Origin: Bufo bufo
Taxonomy: Eukaryota; Chordata; Amphibia; Anura; Bufonidae
Length of the DNA stretch: 64,000 nucleotides
NCBI RefSeq assembly: GCF_905171765.1
Contig: NC_053390.1
Span: 517,414,852 to 517,478,851 of the forward strand
Direction of reading: 5' to 3'
Below the pieces are notes generated by a model. That model was not told where the DNA came from. It saw only the letters and a program-made list of their open reading frames with translations, and did not search any database. Positions within the stretch are counted from its first letter, which is position 1; each line of letters begins with the position of its first letter. Below, in pieces: positions 45,933-57,360 of this stretch. A program made the position numbers and the translations under genes.

Positions 45933-47511
45933 GGACAGAGGTCCCATAGCAGAGAATCTGGCTTCACGTCAGCAGAGAATCAGTCTCTTCATGCCATAGC
46001 AGAGAATCTGGCTTCATGTCAGCAGAGAATCAGTCTCTTCATGCCATAGCAGAGAATCTGGCTTCATGTCAGCAGAGAATCTGGCTTCATGTCATAGCAG
46101 AGAATCAGGCTTCACGTCACCCACCACTGGAACAGGCCACTGTCACACATTTAGGCCCTGGCACCCAGACAGAGGAGAGAGGTCCCGTAACAGAGAATCT
46201 GGCTTCATGTCAGCACAGAATCAGTCTTCATGTCATAGCAGAGAATCAGGCTTCACGTCACCCACCACTGGAACAGGCCACTGTCACACATTTAGGCCCT
46301 GGCACCCAGACAGAGGAGAGAGGTCCCGTAACAGAGAATCTGGCTTCATGTCAGCACAGAATCAGTCTTCATGTCATAGCAGAGAATCAGGCTTCACGTC
46401 AGCCACCACTGGAACAGGCCACTGTCACACATTTAGGCCCTGGCACCCAGACAGAGGAGAGAGGTCCCGTAACAGAGAATCTGGCTTCATGTCAGCACAG
46501 AATCATTCTTCATGTCATAGCAGAGAATCAGGCTTCACGTCACCCACCACTGGAAGAGGCCACTGTCACACATTTAGGCCCTGGCACCCAGACAGAGGAG
46601 AGAGGTCCCGTAACAGAGAATCTGGCTTCATGTCAGCACAGAATCAGTCTTCATGTCATAGCAGAGAATCAGGCTTCACGTCACCCACCACTGGAACAGG
46701 CCACTGTCACATATTTAGGCCCCGGCACCCAGACAGAGGAGAGAGGTCCCGTAACAGAGAATCTGGCTTCATGTCAGCACAGAATCAGTCTTCATGTCAT
46801 AGCAGAGAATCAGGCTTCACGTCACCCACCACTGGAACAGGCCACTGTCACATATTTAGGCCCCGGCACCCAGACAGAGGAGAGAGGTCCCGTAACAGAG
46901 AATCTGGCTTCATTTTAGCACAGAATCAGTCTTCATGTCATAGCAGAGAATCAGGCTTCACGTCAGCCACCACTGGAACAGGCCACTGTCACACATTTAG
47001 GCCCTGGCACCCAGACAGAGGAGAGAGGTCCCGTAACAGAGAATCTGGCTTCATGTCAGCACAGAATCAGTCTTCATGTTATAGCAGAGAATCAGGCTTC
47101 ACGTCACCCACCACTGGAACAGGCCACTGTCACATATTTAGGCCCCAGCACCCAGACAGAGGAGAGAGGTCCCGTAACAGAGAATGTGGCTTCATGTCAG
47201 CACAGAATCAGTCTTCATGTCATAGCAGAAAATCAGGCTTTACGTCAGCCACCACTGGAACAGGCCACTGTCACACATTTAGGCCCTGGCACCCAGACAG
47301 AGGAGAGAGGTCCCGTAACAGAGAATCTGGCTTCATGTCAGCACAGAATCAGTCTTCATGTCATAGCAGAGAATCAGGCTTCACGTCACCCACCACTGGA
47401 ACAGGCCACTGTCACACATTTAGGCCCTGGCACCCAGACAGAGGAGAGAGGTCCCGTAACAGAGAATCTGGCTTCATGTCAGCACAGAATCAGTCTTCAT
47501 GTTATAGTCTG
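45933..47511. repeat. 141-bp tandem repeat inside the hAT element
   Basis: 'ggtcccgtaa' recurs at 46181, 46322 and 46463, and so on to 47450, a spacing of exactly 141 bp; about ten full units plus a rearranged start (45940-46100). Since 141 is a multiple of 3, long plus-strand frames of 300 and 484 codons stay open; they are by-products. The array begins exactly where the transposase coding similarity stops. Confidence 0.95.
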
Positions 47512-50059
47512 CCATGCTAACCCTGCCCTCAGAGGAGCTGGCCGTGACACAGCTGCGTTGGCGACCTCTTGCTCCTCCTCTGCCTTCGCCTTGGGCTTCC
47601 ACTGGTTCCCCTGTGACATTTGGGAATGCTCTCAGTACCGCGTCTACCAACGTGCGCTTGTACTCGCGCATCTTCCTATCACGCTCCAGTGTAGGAAGTA
47701 AGGTGGGCACATTGTCTTTGTACCAGGGATCCAGCAGGGTGGCAACCCTGTAGTCCGCACACGTTAAAATGTGGGCAACTCTGCTGTCGTTGCGCAGGCA
47801 CTGCAGCATGTAGTCGCTCATGTGTGCCAGGCTGCCCAGAGGTAAGGACAAGCTGTCCTCTGTGGGAGGCGTATCGTCATCGTCCTGTGTTTCCCCCCAG
47901 CCACGCACCAGTGATGGGCCCGAGCTGCTTTGGGTGCCACCCCGCTGTGAACATGCTTCATCCTCATCCTCCTCCACCTCCTCCTCCTCATCCTCGTCCT
48001 CCTCATCCTCCAGTAGTGGGCCCTGTCTGGCCACATTTGTACCTGGCCTCTGCTATTGCAAAAAACCTCCCTCTGAGTCACTTCGAAGAGACTGGCCTGA
48101 AAGTGCTAAAAATGACCCCTCTTCCTCCCTGGCCACCTCCTCTTCCATCATCGCCCTAAGTGTTTTCTCAAGGAGACATAGAAGTGGTATTGTAACGCTG
48201 ATAACGGCGTCATCGCCACTGGCCATGTTGGTGGAGTACTCGAAACAGCGCAACAGGGCACACAGGTCTCGCATGGAGGCCCAGTCATTGGTGGTGAAGT
48301 GGTGCTGTTCCGCAGTGCGACTGACCCGTGCGTGCTGCAGCTGAAACTCCACTATGGCCTGCTGCTGCTCGCACAGTCTGTCCAGCATGTGCAAGGTGGA
48401 GTTCCACCTGGTGGGCACGTCGCATATGAGGCGGTGAGCGGGAAGGCCGAAGTTACGCTGTAGCGCAGACTGGCGAGCAGCGGCAGGGTGTGAACGCCGG
48501 AAGCGCGAACAGACGGCCCGCACTTTATGCAGCAGCTCTGACATGTCGGGGTAGTTGCGAATGAACTTCTGCACCACCAAATTCAGCACATGCGCCAGGC
48601 AAGGGATGTGCGTCAAACCGGCTAGTCCCAGAGCTGCAACGAGATTTCGTCCATTATCGCACACCACCATGCCGGGCTTGAGGCTCACCAGCAGCAACCA
48701 CTCGTCGGTCTGTTGTTCTATACCCCGCCACAACTCATGTGCGGTGTGGGGCCTGTCCCCCAAACATATGAGTTTCAGAACGGCCTGCTGACGTTTACCC
48801 CGGGCTGTGCTGAAGTTGGTGGTGAAGGTGTGTGGCTGACTGGATGAGCAGGTGGAAGAAGAGGAGGAGGAAGCTGAGTAGGAGGAGGAGGAGACAGGAG
48901 GCAAAGAATGTTGCCCTGCGATCCTTGGCGGCGGAAGGACGTGCGCCAAACAGCTCTCCTCCTGGGGCCCAGCCGCCACATTTACCCAGTGTGCAGTTAG
49001 GGAGATATAGCGTCCCTGGACGTGCTTACTGGTCCACGTATCTGTGGTTAGGTGGACCTTGCCACAGATGGCGTTGCGCAGTGCACACTTGATTTTATCG
49101 GATACTTGGTTGTGCAGGGAAGGCACGGCTCTCTTGGAGAAGTAGTGGCGGCTGGGAAAAACATACTGTGGGACAGCAAGCGACATGAGCTGTTTGAAGC
49201 TGTGTGTGTCCACCAGCCTAAATGACAGCATTTCATAGGCCAGTAGTTTAGAAATGCTGGCATTCAGGGCCAGGGATCGAGGGTGGCTAGGTGGGAATTT
49301 GCGCTTTCTCTCAAATGTTTGTGAGATGGAGAGCTGAACGCTGCCGCGTGACATGGTTGAGATGCTTGGTGACGCAGGTGGTGGTGTTGGTGGTACATCC
49401 CATGTTTGCTGGGCGGCAAGTGCCAACGTCCCTCCAGAGGCGGAGGAAGAGGCCGAGGCGGCGGCAGCAGCAGAAGAGGCCGAGGCGGCAGCAGCAAAAG
49501 AGGTAGCAGGGGGAGCCTGAGTGACTTCCTTGTTTTTAAGGTGCTTACTCCACTGCAGTTCATGCTTTGTATGCAGGTGCCTGGTCATGCAGGTTGTGCT
49601 AAGGTTCAGAACGTTAATACCTCGCTTCAGGCTCTGATGGCACAGCGTGCAAACCACTCGGGTCTTGTCGTCAGCACATTGTTTGAAGAAGTGCCATGCC
49701 AGGGAACTCCTTGAAGCTGCCTTTGGGGTGCTCGGTCCCAGATGGCGGCGGTCAGTAGCAGGCGGAGTCTCTTGGCGGCGGGTGTTCTGATTTTGCCCAC
49801 TGCTCCCTCTTTTGCTACGCTGTTGGCTCGGTCTCACCACTGCCTCTTCCTCTGAACTGTGAAAGTCAGTGGCACGACCTTCATTCCATGTGGGGTCTAG
49901 GACCTCATCGTCCCCTGCATCGTCTTCCACCCAGTCTTGATCCCTGACCTCCTGTTCAGTCTGCACACTGCAGAAAGACGCAGCAGTTGGCACCTGTGTT
50001 TCGTCATCATCAGAGACGTGCTGAGGTGGTATTCCCATGTCCTCATCATCAGAAAACAT
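47474..50059 (-). pseudogene. hAT transposase, main frame (in-frame TAG, C-terminus lost)
   Basis: One frame of 862 codons is interrupted only by TAG at 48053-48055. From the N-terminus: acidic region; BED zinc finger CTLCHQ...TRHLHTKH (about residues 137-165); Ala/Ser-rich linker; hAT catalytic core LTTDTWTSKHVQGRYISLTA (first Asp), VVCDNGRNLVAALGLAGLTH with IPCLAHVLNLVVQKF (second Asp region), and VPTRWNSTLHMLDRL; then an acidic Glu/Asp run (coded by CCT repeats on the plus strand) and DYRVATLLDPWYKDN. The C-terminal hAT dimerisation domain, needed for activity, is absent because the frame runs into the minisatellite (last residues DYNMKTDSVLT). It is a transposon gene and not a domesticated host gene, given the TIRs and TSD. 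Confidence 0.9.
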
Positions 50060-50546
50060 AAGTGGTTAGTGCGTTAGTGCATTCTATCTCTTCCACCACT
50101 GCGGAAGGGCTAGGTGGATGCCCTTGGGAAACCCTGGCAGCAGAGTCTTCAAACAGCATAAGAGACTGCTGCATAACTTGAGGCTCAGACAGTTTCCCTG
50201 ATATGCATGGGGGTGATGTGACAGACTGATGGGCTTGGTTTTCATGCGCCATCTGTGCGCTTTCTGCAGAAGACTGGGTGGGAGATAATGTGAACGTGCT
50301 GGATGCACTGTCGGCCACCCAATTGACTAATGCCTGTACCTGCTCAGGCCTTACCATCCTTAGAACGGCATTGGGCCCCACCAAATATCCCTGTAAATTC
50401 TGGCGGCTACTGGGACCTGAGGTAGTTGGTACACTAGGACGTGTGGCTGTGGCAGAACGGCCACGTCCTCTCCCAGCACCAGAGGGTCCACTAACACCAC
50501 CACGACCATGTCCATGTCCGCGTCCCTTACTAGATGTTTTCCTCAT
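50049..50546 (-). CDS. hAT element upstream ORF (Gly/Arg-rich), overlaps the main frame
   Basis: This 165-residue frame starts MRKTSSKGRGHGHGRGGVSG, a Gly/Arg-rich basic start, followed by VRPEQVQALVNWVADS and a Ser-rich part. It ends NALTTYVF with TGA overlapping the start of the main frame (the main ATG lies 4 bp inside). Either the two frames are joined by a one-base shift or splice in the active ancestor, or this is a separate small ORF. No enzymatic domain is seen. Confidence 0.6.
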   Translation of the reverse strand: MRKTSSKGRGHGHGRGGVSGPSGAGRGRGRSATATRPSVPTTSGPSSRQNLQGYLVGPNAVLRMVRPEQVQALVNWVADSASSTFTLSPTQSSAESAQMAHENQAHQSVTSPPCISGKLSEPQVMQQSLMLFEDSAARVSQGHPPSPSAVVEEIECTNALTTYVF

Positions 50547-51039
50547 TGTTACCGTTCACCACAATAAGAAAAATATTATTCGGGCCAATGTATTGAATTA
50601 AAATTCAGGCCTTTTTTTACAGACACCTAACACTGTCTGGCTATCTATTTAGGTACTGTATTACACTAATACAGGCACACCAGTAATGACAGATTTAGCT
50701 GAATATAAATGTCAGGCCTATTTTTTAGGCGCTGTGTGACAGGTATACGTTTAATCACAGAATTAGACTTGTATCTGCACTGTAGCGTGTGTGTTAAGTT
50801 TTTCAGAATGACACTATCAGCACCTTGAATCTAATATACCCTTTTTGGGATAGATTTAAAGTAGGCCTGATATAGCAGAAACTACTCATTTTGAGAATGG
50901 CAAATTTTGGAATAGTTTTTCAACCCAGAACAAAAACTGTGCTTTTACGGTCACTACAAATAATTTGACCAGCTAAAACAGTACTGATTTGGAGGAATAG
51001 AAATGTCAGGCCTATTTTTTAGGCGCTGAGTGACAGGCT

Positions 51040-51420
51040 CAACTTGCCCCTGATGTAGTATATCGCCAAAAAATAAACACACTATTGATGGTTAAATGCA
51101 CTTGGGTGACACAGGCTCAGCCTGCACCTGATGTAGTATATGGCCAAAAAATAACCACACTATTGATGGTTAAATGCACTTGATGAAAGCTTGACCCTGA
51201 TGTAGGATATAGCAAAAAATAACCACACTATTGATGGTTAAATGCACTTCGGTGACACAGGCTCAGCCTGCACCTGATGTAGTATATGGCCAAAAAATAA
51301 CCACACTATTGATGGTTAAATGCACTTGGGTGACACAGGCTCAGCCTGCACCTGATGTAGGATATAGCAAAAAATAACCACACTATTGATGGTTAAATGC
51401 ACTTGGTGGTAGCTTGTGCT
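51040..51420. repeat. 77-bp tandem repeat in the hAT 5' region
   Basis: 'ccacactattgatggttaaa' recurs at about 51077, 51155, 51222, 51300 and 51378 (spacing 68-79), each followed by 'tgcacttgg' and 'gcctgcacctgatgtag'. Five copies, upstream of the transposase start. Confidence 0.9.
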
Positions 51421-52109
51421 GGCGCACCACAAGTCACAAAATGGCCGTCGATCACCCCAGAAAAAAGTGATATAAAAACGCTCTGGGCAGCCTAAAAAAA
51501 GTGAGCAATTCAATATCAGCACTTCAATGATCCACAGCTGGAGATCGATCACTGAATTAAGTCTTTTGGAGGAGTTAATCTGCCTAATCTCGCCCTAACG
51601 TCGCAGCAGCAACCTCTCCCTACGCTTGTATCAGCAGAGTGACGTGCAGCGCTACGTGACCCAAGCTTATATAGAGGCTGGGTCACATGCTGCACTGGCC
51701 AATCACAGCCATGCCAATAGTAGGCAAGGCTGTGATGGCCTTTTGGGGCAAGTAGTATGACGCTTGTTGATTAGCTGCTTTGCAGCCTTTCAAAAAGCGC
51801 CAAGAAAGCGCCGAACACCGAACCCGAACCCGGACTTTTACGAAAATGTTCGGGTTCGGGTCCGTGTCACGGACACCCCAAAATTCGGTACGAACCCGAA
51901 CTATACAGTTCGGGTTCGCTCATCCCTAGGCCTGACATATTTATCTTCATTTGCACTAGTATTCTGGAGCAAATGAAGACAGAAATCTACTGCTATGAAA
52001 ATTATAGAAAAAAGTCCCAATCCGTATTACAAAAATTTCCGCAGCGGTTCCTAATTGTGAAGTGGGTAAAGATCACAGTTCAGACCATGCGTTTTTGAGG
52101 GACTGCGTG

Positions 52110-52675
52110 TTCCCTATTCAGGAGGTCAGATCTCTTCAATCTTGAGGCATCCGAAGTTTCTGACACAGGCAAAAAAATCAGGTCCCCACTATCAGTACAC
52201 TAAGGCACCTGTGGGATAACAGAAAGTTCGCATATAGTGAAGCACTGCAGGTCACCAGGAAATTCCTTGTGTGTAAATACTCACAAGCGCAGCTTGATAT
52301 ATATACGGGCAGTTTTGACAAAGACAGCCTTGACTGCTTTGTTTTACCATATGTTTGTGAGTATAATAAATACTTTTTATATAACCATTTGCTAGCGGTA
52401 CTTCTCTATTAGAGGAATCCTTGTTTTAGTGGTGGTGAAGAGACGTGGATAGAGGAGAGCCGTGGAGCTATATTATGTGCCTATATATCAAGCTGCGCTT
52501 GTGAGTATATACACACAAGGAATTTCCTGGTGACCTACAGTGCTTCACTATATGCGAACTTTCTGTTATCCCACAGGTGCCTTAGTGTACTGATAGTGGG
52601 GACCTGATTTATTTGCCTGTGTCAGAAACTTCGGATGCCTCAAGATTGAAGAGGTCTGACCTCCTGAATAGGGAA
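52110..52675. repeat. Large inverted repeat, about 190-bp arms
   Basis: 'ttccctattcaggaggtcag' (52110) through 'ctcacaagcgcagcttgata' pairs with 'atatcaagctgcgcttgtga' through 'gacctcctgaatagggaa' (52675). The loop of about 185 bp contains 'ttttgacaaagacagcc'. It resembles the foldback elements, but I could not define a target duplication. Confidence 0.75.
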
Positions 52676-52689
52676 TTGCAGCCAGCCAG

Positions 52690-53690
52690 CCAGTCGCAGG
52701 GGCAACACGTGAGGTGCACGGTGGACCGATGAGGTGCCAAATAATATAACACACAGTTCATCAGTTTACTCACGGTTTGCAGATAGCCTCCCTGGGCTGG
52801 CAGCACAGTGTTGAGGTGGAGAGCACAAAATCCTCCGGGGCACGCTCTATGGTAGGAAGCATCAGCCAAGATGGTGGGTGAGGTGCCCTTGATGTTAAGG
52901 GTGCTTAGGGTGCTTGTTGCGGCTGAGTCCCTTGATGATTTTTGTTGTGACGCCAGTACCGTTAATGGTGGTACAACCATAGGTAGTAATAATGAGGTAG
53001 ACAGTGGTAAGATGCAACTCACAACTTTTACTTTGGATGTCTCTTGGTTGCAGCAGTACAATTATGCAGTCTCTAGATGGTACAGAGTTAATTCTGCAAA
53101 TCCACTGTTTTAGGCTGTTTAGGTTTCTTGACTTTGGAGCAGTGGGTTAGGTGTACCTGGTTACTTTAGATGTGTGGGATCCTATTTTTTGACTTTCCCT
53201 ACAAGCTGAATATTTTAGACAGGAAAACTCAACTGTCTCTCAGAAGTTTGGTGTGGCTGCCTGAAGCTATAAAACCTCCACCATGCAAAGGTGTCTGTGG
53301 CCCTCAATAATGGCTCTTATCACCGATGAATTCCTAGGAATGCTTGTTTCTTTTCCAGGGAGGCAAACTCTTCTCCTACTGGTCAGGGATGCAAGTCTAT
53401 AGTCCGGCCACAGAAGGAAAATGCTCTTCTGTGCCTCACATCTGAGTATCACCTACTAGCAAAGTTGGCTCCACTCACTAATCTGTGTTGCGAAGTCTTC
53501 ACTCTACATTTTCTTCCCACTAATTTGATCTGACTACCTCAGATCTGCTCTCTTCTGAACTACATCTTTACTCCACGGATCTGGACTCAGAACTAATCTC
53601 TCTCACTAGGCCTAACCTAGATATATATAGGACCTGAACTTTATCCCCATCTAGTGGTGGGATGTATAAATTACACCTAAGAGTCCTGTT
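52690..53690 (-). mobile_element. Possible LTR retrotransposon fragment (minus strand)
   Basis: A minus-strand TATA-like 'cctatatatatctagg' near 53620 is followed by several hundred bases without ORF. The overall texture resembles the LTR-like region at 16490. No ends or TSD could be defined. Confidence 0.3.
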
Positions 53691-54938
53691 AACAGGGATT
53701 TTGCAGATACATACATGCAAAATTATACATTACAACCTAGTGCTTTTAATAATGTAAAAAGTGCTTTTACACAGTGCCCACACACACGTAGTGGGACGCT
53801 GCAGAATGCGCGGTCCCTCAAAACGCATAGAAATCTACTGCTACTTTGTGCACCTTGTCATAAATTAGGCACATCCTCCAGCAGAGCAGGGGATATCATA
53901 TAGCGACGTAAAATGATGGTCTTTGATAAATCTCCCCCTTAGTATTTGAAAGTCAGAGTTCCCCAGATTGCAGGCTGCACCTTAGGACATAGGCTAGGAA
54001 CAACTAATTTAAAGCACACCTGAGCTTTCAAAAAAAGTTTGCATAATGGCTGTGCTTCATTGTAGAATCATAACTATGAAGGAGCAGGTTTGTTTGGGCT
54101 TACCTAATGTCTTCTTTAGCCGTATTATTCCCTGTTCAAGCTGCACAGATAGATGCATTTCTCTCACAAGCAGGGCATGTTTTTCACAGGAGCTGTGTAA
54201 AAGCAGTTGCTCTATCAGGAAGGAGCTCAGCTAGCTCTGACATGCCTCCATTTCCTGTGAACTATATTCTGCATCTGTGTTACTAGAGACAGATCTATTC
54301 TACCAGGCAGTGGATTGCATTTTAGGTGGACGTGAGACCCCTAGTTGCCATTACTTAACTTTTTTTTTCAGGTGGATGCAGGCAGATTTAGAAATTTGTT
54401 AATTACACCATTCTCTATTCACATTAAATCAAATTGTGTGACAGTACAGCGACTCTTTAAATCTACTTTGGAGAATTAAACTGCATTTCTACAGGTAACT
54501 ATAAATAACTAAAATTAAGCACAGGATATATCATAAAAGTCTTACGATGTGATTCCCACATATGGGACCGACAGCTTTCACCAGAATGGGGGTCCCCAAT
54601 GGCCATTCATTGTGGATGGAGAGATGGTTGCATCTCCAGTACAAATAAATAGAGAGAGCTATGCATGCACGGCCACCTCTCTGCTTATGGCAGCCATGAG
54701 ATGGGGTGGGGGACATCTGTTCTGGAGGTAGGTGTGGGTCACAACCAGGAGACGTCCTATTGCAATTTTTCTACCATATAGAATTGTACAAAGAACTTAA
54801 ATAAGCGTATTTCACTTTGTCAACAGCAGTGTATGTTTTGGTCGCACCAAGGGGATATTCTACTGCACATGTGTTTTTTTCCACAAAAAAGTCTGTTTAA
54901 AATTTTCTACCATTTCTAAGTGAGCATTGTGATAATTA
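53691..54938. other. No gene recognised
   Basis: I found no exon or RNA gene. Short inverted pieces around 54060-54240 may be repeat debris. Confidence 0.35.
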
Positions 54939-55074
54939 CAGTATCTCACAAAAGTGAGTACACCCCTCACATTTTTGTAAATATTTTATTATATCTTTTC
55001 ATGGGACAACATTGAAGATATGACACTTTGATACAATGTAAAGTAGTCAGTGTACAGCTTGTATAACATTGTAA

Positions 55075-55481
55075 GTTTACTTTCACACTCGCGTTTTGGA
55101 TTTCCGTTTGTGAGATCCGTTCAGGGCAAAACGGATCAGTTTTGCCCTAATGCATTCAGAATGGAAAAGGATCCGCTCAGAATGCATCAGTTTGCCTCCG
55201 ATCAGTCTCCATTCCTCTTTGGAGGCGGACACCAAAACACTGCCTGCAGCGTTTTGGTTTCCGTCTGATGAAACTGAGCCAAACAGATCCGTCCTGGCAC
55301 ACAATGTAAGTCAATGGGGACAGATCTGTTTTCCCTGACACAATCTGGCACAGTAGAAAACAGATCCTTCCTCTATTGACTTTCAATGGTGTTCAAGACG
55401 GATCCGTCTTGACTATGTTAAATATAATACAAACGGATCCGTTCTGAGGGATCCGCACAAAATGTGAGTGTGAAAGTAGCC
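55075..55481. mobile_element. MITE, 'ctactttcacac' TIR, in the Tc1 left terminus (TAA TSD proven)
   Basis: It starts 'gtttactttcacactcgcg' and ends 'gagtgtgaaagtagcc', flanked by TAA (55072-55074, 55482-55484). The opposite Tc1 terminus has the uninterrupted sequence, read inverted as 'gtgtaaatttggtgtgc', so a single TAA was the target and was duplicated. Confidence 0.9.
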
Positions 55482-55637
55482 TAAATTTGGCGTGCGCTCA
55501 AAATAACTGAACACATAGCCATTAATGTCTAAGCTGCTGGCAACAAAAGTGAGTACACCCCTAAGTGAAAATGGCCAAAGTGTGCCTAAAGTGTCAATAT
55601 TTTGTGTGTCCACCATTATTTTCCAGCACTTCATTAA

Positions 55638-56168
55638 AGGGCAACTGTCATATTTTTTTTATTTCCTAGTTTATTAGAGCTAGGCATGTATACCTGAGTT
55701 AGTCTGTCAATGATTGTCAAAAGATCTGTAATTACCTTATAATAATAGCTTTCATTAATGTCCTCTGTCCCTTTCCACTGCTTCCTTAAAAGACTGTTGT
55801 CTTCCTTTTAGTATAAACAGAAGACAGAGGGGCGGTCCTTCACACTGCATACCTGCATTAGGCTTCAGAGTGAGGAGGCGTGTCTGTCAGTAATCCAATC
55901 TGATTGGCTGGCAGGGAGCTGCTGGCTACAGCAAGTGTGTATGGGAAGTGAGGGAAAGCAGTTTTGGCCTTAGAGAACTGGCAGAGGAGCCATCTTGAGA
56001 AGGTCCTCATATTGTAAATGTTTAAACAGCCGTAACTAAGGGAAAAACTCAAGGAAAACAGTGGTAAGTGAAGAAACTAAAGATTGCTTTATGCATAATG
56101 CTGCTACAGCAGTAACATATGCTAAAATAGATTTATTTTTATTTTTTTGAAAACATGACAGTTACCCT
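55638..56168. mobile_element. TTAA-flanked element inserted in the Tc1 transposase gene
   Basis: The ends 'agggcaactgtcat' and 'atgacagttaccct' are inverted, flanked by TTAA (55634-55637, 56169-56172). Removing it with one TTAA restores the transposase reading frame through KRVNEVLENN. This fits piggyBac-type insertion. Confidence 0.9.
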
Positions 56169-56779
56169 TTAACTCTCTTGGGCATGGAGTTCACTAGAGC
56201 TTGACAGGTTGCCAATTGATATCCTCTTCCACTCCAACATGACGACATCATGGAGCTGGTGGATGTTAGAGACCTTGTCTCCTCCACCTTCCGTTTGAAG
56301 ATGCCCCACAGATGCTCAATATGGTTTAGGTCTGGAGACATGCTTGGCCAGTCCAGCACCTTTACCCTCAGTTTCTTTAGCAAGGCAGAAGTCATCTTGG
56401 AGGTGTGTTTAGGGTTGTTATCATGTTGGAATACTGCCTTGCGGCCCAGTTTCCGAAGGGAGGGAATCATGCTCTGCTTCAGTATGTCACAGTACATGTT
56501 GGCATTCATGGTTCCCTCAATGAACTGTAGCTCCCCACCGCATGCAGACCCACACCATGACACTCCCACCACCATGCTTGACTGTAGGTAAGACGCACTT
56601 GTCTTTGTATATCTTACCTGGTTGCTTCCACACACGCTTGACACCATGTGAACCAATAAGTTTATCTTGGTCTTATCAGACCACAGTATACACATGTGAA
56701 GATAGAAGACAGCACTCACCAAGGATAGTCCAATTCTTACTTTATTGCTCCATAGTGGCATAAAAACAAGTACACAGGC

Positions 56780-57050
56780 GGTAGGGGTGCAGGATGCCAC
56801 ACAGGCACCGTGAGGCAAGAAGAGACTTAGGTCATTGCGGTCATTTAGACCTAAAGGACCCATAGCATGGGCTTTAATAATCCAACTAGCCTCTTTTCGC
56901 AATAACTGTGTATGTCTATCGCCCCCTGTTGGCAAGAAGGGTACTATTTCCAGACCTGAAAATGTTAAGACCCTGGGGTCGCCTCCATGTATCTCTCTAA
57001 CATGTTTGATCAACCGTGGACATCCTTTACCAGATGTCACAGAGTGAAAA
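56780..57050 (-). pseudogene. PLE3 left-arm endonuclease C-terminus
   Basis: The minus strand reads SGKGCPRLIKHVREIHGGDP, LTFSGLEIVPFLPTGGDRHT, LLRKEASWIIKAHAMGPLGL and NDRNDLSLFLPHG. The PLGLN ending matches the C-termini of PLE1 and PLE2. Truncated upstream at the palindrome centre, where the zinc-finger part is only partly readable. Confidence 0.8.
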
Positions 57051-57360
57051 TGTTCTCTTATTCTTTCAAATAACGGCCTAATAGTTTTGCTAATTTAGAA
57101 GCAACCACAGGGACACATTATCAAGTACACCAAGAACCTGCTTCTGCATGTAATGAGATGGTTGACCCTATGCTGCAAACTTCTAAAACATACTGTCCTG
57201 TGCTGCGGATTATATCTGCAAAATGAACAATTCCCGCATTTGCGGTTGCCCTTAGGTACATATTCTTTCAGCCATGTATCTGGCCTGCTTTCTGAATATC
57301 ATAAGACTATATACCATAATTGGGATATATTGAGTAGGGATGAGCCATACCTTGAAAGAT

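Larger units (their letters stand above)
45642..51928 (-). mobile_element. Complete hAT transposon with 8-bp TSD
   Basis: The 6.3 kb element is flanked by the perfect 8-bp duplication ggcctgac (45634-45641, 51929-51936). Ends are inverted: 'tagagttgagcgaac' on the left; the right read inverted is 'tagggatgagcgaaccc'. Subterminal 'gttcgggttcgg' repeats lie at both ends. An 8-bp TSD and a TAGNGATG-like end are hAT hallmarks. It carries a BED-finger hAT transposase on the minus strand, a 141-bp minisatellite and a 77-bp tandem array. Confidence 0.95.

Noticed and set aside
46016..47701. Plus-strand frames of 300, 484 and 171 residues
   Set aside because: They arise from the 141-bp tandem repeat (a multiple of 3) inside a hAT element; two frames are open at once and no domain is seen.
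47940..48020. (cct)n microsatellite as a separate feature
   Set aside because: It encodes the acidic run of the hAT transposase on the minus strand and is explained by the coding sequence.
47474..50546. Domesticated host ZBED-like gene
   Set aside because: Intact hAT TIRs, an 8-bp target duplication, an in-frame TAG and a missing dimerisation domain point to a transposon copy.
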